This document shows, one piece after another, positions 15,635 through 19,866 of a DNA stretch of 19,866 nt (position 1 is its first letter; every line of letters starts with the position of its first letter). The notes below the pieces were generated by a model. The model saw nothing but the letters and a program-made list of their open reading frames with translations, was not told the DNA's origin and searched no databases. Both the position numbers and the translations under genes were made by a program. Source of the stretch: an uncultured Pirellulaceae bacterium (GTDB lineage: Bacteria > Planctomycetota > Planctomycetia > Pirellulales > Pirellulaceae); NCBI GenBank assembly GCA_947258905.1, contig CAMYKF010000257.1, positions 1 to 19,866 on the forward strand, in the 5' to 3' direction.

Positions 15635-18600
15635 ATGAACCATCGTCGTCAGCTTTACCGCATCCTCGAACAGCTGGAAGATCGGGTCCTGTTTGACGCC
15701 GTCCCCGATGGCGGTTTCCTGTTGCAGGTTGACGAACCTGTCGAGGCCACCGGCCAACACGAGCAGGTCCAGCAGATCGCGCCGTCGGCCGAAGATGCCA
15801 GTCAGCCTCGCGAACTGATCCTGATCGATTCCAATGTGGAAAACGCTGACCAGTTGCTGAGCGAGATTCTCGATGCGCGCGGCGACCGCCTGTTTGAAGT
15901 TCACTTGCTCAGTGGCGACGAAAACGGTATCGGGCAGATTACCGAATTGCTGGAAGCCAGCTCGCATCAATACGACGCCGTGCACATCATTTCGCACGGC
16001 AATATTGGTGGCGTCCAGCTGGGGGCGGACTGGGTCAATGCCGACAGCCTGGGCGGGTACGCAGGCCAGATTGCTGGCTGGGGCGACGCGCTGACTGCCG
16101 ATGCCGACCTGATGTTCTATGGCTGCAACCTCGGTGCCACGGCCGCCGGTCAGGAATTCATCGAAATGATGAGTACGCTCAGCGGGGCCGACGTGGCCGC
16201 TTCCACGGATGTCACCGGTCATCAATCCCTGGGAGGTGACTGGACGCTGGAAGCCCGCGTGGGAGATATCGAAGCCGGTGCCCTTTCTGCTGCCAACTAT
16301 GAAGGAGCCCTGATCGTCACCGATGCCGGATTTGTGATCGGTAACAACCCGAACTTTGGCACGATCAATGAAACCGCCGTCGTTCCCGAAGGCCAGCCGG
16401 GCACTTCCAGCCGCATGTACACCAATGCGGCGACTGCCGGCGGCGGGACCATCTCCATCGACGTGCGACTGACCCTGGTCAACACCTATGACGAGTTTGG
16501 CAATGTCACCACCGGTACGCCAAACCAGTTGCCCGTTACGTTTTCCGACTTCTCTGGTGGAGCGGTGTTACTGGCACGCACTCCGGGGTCCAGCGTCAAT
16601 GGATTCGAAGGCCACACGGCCGATGTACGAATCGAGTACTTCGACTCGGTCAGCGGCTTGCCATTGTCGGTCGTCGGTGAATTTACCATCAAGGACATTG
16701 ACTACGAACCGCCCACTATGACGGGATCAGGCATCGAGGGCTTTACGGTCGATTCCGGCCAGCTGGATCTCTACGAAGTCTCCGTCAACCCGGCCACTGA
16801 CATCAATGTAGTCGCCAACGGCAATGGCACCATTACCTTCGACAACACAACGACACGCGGTGGGGCTAACGACCAACAACGCTGGGTTCATCTGTTGTTC
16901 GAAGACATGATGTCCATCAACATTACGTTCAACGCCCGGAATGCGAATACCGGATACGGCCTGTCAACGGATAGCTTTACCAATCCACCCAATTCAAATT
17001 ATGTGCCCAATGCCACCGATGACAACTTTGCCACGACGGTGGGCTCGTCCGTTTCAGGTAACGTCGTCACCGTCGATAACGGCAACGGTGTCGATAGTGA
17101 CCCCGATGGGGATCCCCTGACCGTTACCCACATCAACGCCGCTACTGCCAATGTAGGCAACCCCGTCATCGGGTCCAGTGGCGGGACTTTCACGATCAAT
17201 GCCGACGGCACGCTTAACTTCGATCCCGGTTCCGACTTCGATGACCTGGCACTCGGCGAAACGCGGGACACGAGGGTTACCTACTCCATCAATGACGGCA
17301 AGGGGTTGGACGATATAGCAACGGTAACGGTCACCGTCACCGGCGTTAACGACAACCCGGTGGGTGTGGGCACCATCCCGGCCCAGTCCAGCAATGACGG
17401 TAACGCCATCACACCGCTGGCTATCAGCAGCTATTTCTCCGACCCCGACACATCCGATACGCTCACTTACTCCGCAGGCGGCACGCTACCACCGGGTCTG
17501 GTGCTGGATCCCAATACCGGCGTCATTTCAGGCACCATCGACAACAGCGCTTCGCAAAGTGGGCCGTTCAGCGTGGTGATCGTAGCCGATGACGGAAATG
17601 GCGGAACGATCTCCCAGTCCTTTACGTGGAATGTCGCCAACCCGGGACCTGCCGCCACCGACGATGATCTTGGCGCAACCGAAAACCAGACACTGGCCGG
17701 CAATGTCATCACGGACAATAACGGCAACGGCGTCGATTCCGATCCGGATAACGACCCGCTGACGGTGGCCGCGGTCAACGGAGCCGCCGGCAACGTGGGC
17801 AGTGCTGTATCCGGTTCGGCAGGTGGCCAGTACACGATTAACAGCGATGGCTCGTACAGTTTCGATCCCGGCAGCGACTTCGATTACCTCGCGGCCGGCG
17901 CCACAGTCACCACGACGGTGACTTACACGGTAAGCGACGGCGAAGGCGGCACCGATACCGCCACCGTTTCGGTGCTGGTTACCGGCACCAATGATGCGCC
18001 GACTGCCGTCGGCACCATCCTACCGCAAACTGGCGTGGACAGTACCGTTGTCGCGCCGCTGGATGTCAGCGGCTTTTTCACTGATGTCGACAGCCCTGCG
18101 CTGACCTACAGCGCCGGCGGCACGCTGCCGCCTGGCTTGGTCATCGATCCGGTTACCGGAGTCATCAGCGGCACCTGTGATGCCAGTGCCTCGACCGGAG
18201 GACCCTACTCGGTGGTGATCACCGCCGACGACGGCAATGGCGAAACCGTTCAGCAATCATTTACCTGGACCGTCACCAACCCGGCCCCCACCGCCACCGA
18301 CGACGATTTCACTACCACCGAAAACGCAGCGGTCGCCGGCAACGTTATCACGGATAGCAACGGAAACGGAGTCGACAACGATCCCGATGGTGACGCCCTG
18401 ACAGTGACTGAGATCAATGGACTCGTCGCCAATGTGGGAGTTGGCGTGGCCGGCTCGGCGGGCGGTCAGTTCACGGTAAACAGTGACGGCTCGTTCTCTT
18501 TCGATCCCGGAACCGATTTCGAAAGCCTGGCCGTCGGCGCCTCGGTAACCACCACCGTCACCTACACCGTCTCCGATGGCGAAGGTGGCACCGATACGGC

Positions 18601-19866
18601 CACCGTTTCGGTAACGGTCAACGGAGAAAACGACGATCCCACAGGTACGCCCATTACCGATCAGGTCAGTCAGGACAGTGACGTCGTCAGTCTCGATGTC
18701 TCGGGCAACTTCTCCGATGTCGATGGCGATACGCTGAGCTTTAGTGCCACTGGTCTGCCGCCGGGATTGTCGATTGATCCGGTCAGCGGTGTGATTTCGG
18801 GCACCGTCGATTCCAGTGCCTCGGCCGGCGGTCCCTACAGCGTCGTGGTCACCGTCGACGATGGCAACGGCGGCACGGTTCAGGAAGCCTTTACCTGGAA
18901 CGTCGCCAACCCCGGACCCACGGCTACCCCCGACACAGACAGCACCGACCAAAATACCAGTCTTTCGGGCGACGTCCTGACCAACGACAGCGACCCCGAT
19001 GGCGACGCGTTGACGGTTACCGAAGTCGGCAACCTGATGGGCACTTCACCTGCCAACGTTGGCGTACCATACGCCGGTACAGCGGGCGGCCTGTTCACCG
19101 TCAACAGCGACGGCACATACACGTTTGATCCCAACGGCGACTTCGATTACCTGGCCGTCGGCGAATCGGTCGACACCCTGATCACCTACGAAATCCAGGA
19201 TGCGGATGGCGCATTCGACGCTACGACCGTTGTCATCACCGTCAATGGCACCAACGACAACCCGGCGGCCGTCGGCACAATTCCCGATCAGGCCAACCTC
19301 GATGCCGATAACACTTCCGTCGATGTCACCGGCTTCTTCTCTGATGCTGACCTCAGCGACACGTTGACGTATTCGTCCAGCGGATTGCCCGCCGGATTGT
19401 CCGTCGATCCCGCCACCGGCTTGATCAGCGGCACCATCGACAGCAGCGCATCCCAGGGTGGAGTCGGCGGAGTCTACTCGGTCACGATCAACGCCACCGA
19501 CGATCACGGACAATCGGTTGATCAAACATTCACCTGGACCGTGACCAACCCGCCACCTGTCGCCGCCGACGATTCGTTCACCATCAACGAAGACACCCTG
19601 TTGTCATCCACGGTCGCTTCCAACGACAGCGATCCCGATGGCGACACGCTTACCTACAGCCAGCTGACCAGTCCGGCCAATGGCAGTGTGGTGTTCAACC
19701 CCGACGGGTCGTTCACCTACACGCCCGATGCGGACTTTAACGGCAGCGACACCTTCGATTACCAGATCACCGATGCCGATGGACTGACGGCCACCGCCAC
19801 CGTGACCATTACGGTCGACCCGGTGAACGACGCTCCGGTGGGCACGCCGCTTGCCGATCAGGCCGA
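15635..19866 (+). CDS. Giant surface adhesin: LEPR-like leader, DUF4347, cadherin-like/Ig-like repeats (3' end cut)
   Basis: The frame is open from the ATG at 15635 to the window edge (1410 codons), so the gene is partial. There is no hydrophobic signal peptide. Residues 10-22 (ILEQLEDRVLFDA) instead match the LEPR-XLL-like leader of large surface proteins. Residues about 60-212 are a DUF4347 domain (VHIISHGNIGGVQLG, LMFYGCNLGATAAGQEF, GADVAASTDVTG) with H121 and C164 as a possible catalytic pair. A beta-rich region follows at 220-455. From residue 460 units of 210-214 residues repeat, each a cadherin-like domain (DSDPDGDPLTV, FDPGSDFD, ending TGVNDNP) and a putative-Ig domain (LPPGLVLDPNTGVISGTID). 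Such proteins are adhesins with calcium-stiffened shafts. The neighbouring secretion genes and divergent tolC suggest it is the exported substrate. No RTX nonapeptides are seen in the visible part. Confidence 0.9.
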   Translation, partial: MNHRRQLYRILEQLEDRVLFDAVPDGGFLLQVDEPVEATGQHEQVQQIAPSAEDASQPRELILIDSNVENADQLLSEILDARGDRLFEVHLLSGDENGIGQITELLEASSHQYDAVHIISHGNIGGVQLGADWVNADSLGGYAGQIAGWGDALTADADLMFYGCNLGATAAGQEFIEMMSTLSGADVAASTDVTGHQSLGGDWTLEARVGDIEAGALSAANYEGALIVTDAGFVIGNNPNFGTINETAVVPEGQPGTSSRMYTNAATAGGGTISIDVRLTLVNTYDEFGNVTTGTPNQLPVTFSDFSGGAVLLARTPGSSVNGFEGHTADVRIEYFDSVSGLPLSVVGEFTIKDIDYEPPTMTGSGIEGFTVDSGQLDLYEVSVNPATDINVVANGNGTITFDNTTTRGGANDQQRWVHLLFEDMMSINITFNARNANTGYGLSTDSFTNPPNSNYVPNATDDNFATTVGSSVSGNVVTVDNGNGVDSDPDGDPLTVTHINAATANVGNPVIGSSGGTFTINADGTLNFDPGSDFDDLALGETRDTRVTYSINDGKGLDDIATVTVTVTGVNDNPVGVGTIPAQSSNDGNAITPLAISSYFSDPDTSDTLTYSAGGTLPPGLVLDPNTGVISGTIDNSASQSGPFSVVIVADDGNGGTISQSFTWNVANPGPAATDDDLGATENQTLAGNVITDNNGNGVDSDPDNDPLTVAAVNGAAGNVGSAVSGSAGGQYTINSDGSYSFDPGSDFDYLAAGATVTTTVTYTVSDGEGGTDTATVSVLVTGTNDAPTAVGTILPQTGVDSTVVAPLDVSGFFTDVDSPALTYSAGGTLPPGLVIDPVTGVISGTCDASASTGGPYSVVITADDGNGETVQQSFTWTVTNPAPTATDDDFTTTENAAVAGNVITDSNGNGVDNDPDGDALTVTEINGLVANVGVGVAGSAGGQFTVNSDGSFSFDPGTDFESLAVGASVTTTVTYTVSDGEGGTDTATVSVTVNGENDDPTGTPITDQVSQDSDVVSLDVSGNFSDVDGDTLSFSATGLPPGLSIDPVSGVISGTVDSSASAGGPYSVVVTVDDGNGGTVQEAFTWNVANPGPTATPDTDSTDQNTSLSGDVLTNDSDPDGDALTVTEVGNLMGTSPANVGVPYAGTAGGLFTVNSDGTYTFDPNGDFDYLAVGESVDTLITYEIQDADGAFDATTVVITVNGTNDNPAAVGTIPDQANLDADNTSVDVTGFFSDADLSDTLTYSSSGLPAGLSVDPATGLISGTIDSSASQGGVGGVYSVTINATDDHGQSVDQTFTWTVTNPPPVAADDSFTINEDTLLSSTVASNDSDPDGDTLTYSQLTSPANGSVVFNPDGSFTYTPDADFNGSDTFDYQITDADGLTATATVTITVDPVNDAPVGTPLADQA
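17012..19561 (+). repeat. Four tandem cadherin-like/putative-Ig coding repeats
   Basis: Unit starts, aligned on the ATDD-type motif, are at 17012, 17654, 18293, 18923 and 19562, so periods are 642, 639, 630 and 639 bases (214, 213, 210 and 213 codons). Units 2 and 3 are most alike; both contain the GEGGTDTATVSV segment (about 17940-17970 and 18580-18615) with few base differences. The fifth unit, cut by the edge, begins with a different cadherin-like variant (INEDTLLSSTVASNDSDPDGD). Confidence 0.85.

Noticed and set aside
18257..18952. Minus-strand open frames inside the adhesin repeats, up to 231 codons
   Set aside because: They are Gly/Asp/Val-rich mirror images of the tandem repeats and recur with the repeat period.
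15635..19866. RTX-type calcium nonapeptide repeats in the adhesin
   Set aside because: No GGxGxDxUx arrays are seen; the Asp-rich motifs belong to cadherin-like domains. An RTX tail beyond the window cannot be excluded.

Overview
The window looks like chromosomal DNA of a planctomycete (Planctomycetota); I cannot fix the order or genus. The evidence is the GC-rich coding bias, secreted proteins of planctomycete style, a giant surface protein opening with a LEPR-like N-terminal motif and a DUF4347 domain, and a REP-like palindrome. These assignments rest on recognising motifs by eye; no search was run.

Positions 1-5549 are all on the minus strand and look like ordinary accessory genome. Read in transcription order, one group starts at 5549: a secreted TPR protein with a very acidic tail, an HD-domain hydrolase overlapping it by one base, and a pterin-4a-carbinolamine dehydratase. 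A 66-bp near-perfect palindrome follows, then a small DUF4345-like membrane protein. After a 379-bp gap come two tandem exported proteins of unknown function: a 440-residue protein probably of alpha/alpha-toroid fold, and a protein cut by the left edge of the window.

Positions 5820-13267, plus strand, form a tightly packed set of five genes: a shortened SecA-like ATPase, a periplasmic HlyD-type adaptor, a GAF-HlyD fusion, a PqqD-like/M50-protease/HlyD fusion, and a PilZ-domain protein. A TolC-family outer-membrane protein (13269-15302, minus) converges on the PilZ gene with one base between the two stop codons. Divergent from tolC is a giant gene (15635 to beyond the right edge, at least 1410 codons). 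It encodes a LEPR-like leader, DUF4347 and an array of alternating cadherin-like and putative-Ig domains.

My reading is that the right two thirds encode a dedicated export machine and its substrate. The layout resembles type I secretion (adaptors plus TolC plus a giant repeat adhesin), but no ABC transporter is visible and the only motor-like protein is the SecA paralogue. The GAF and PilZ domains suggest control by small ligands, perhaps cyclic di-GMP. The PqqD-like domain and the M50 protease are candidates for recognising and processing the adhesin leader. The functional links are inferred from gene order and domain content.
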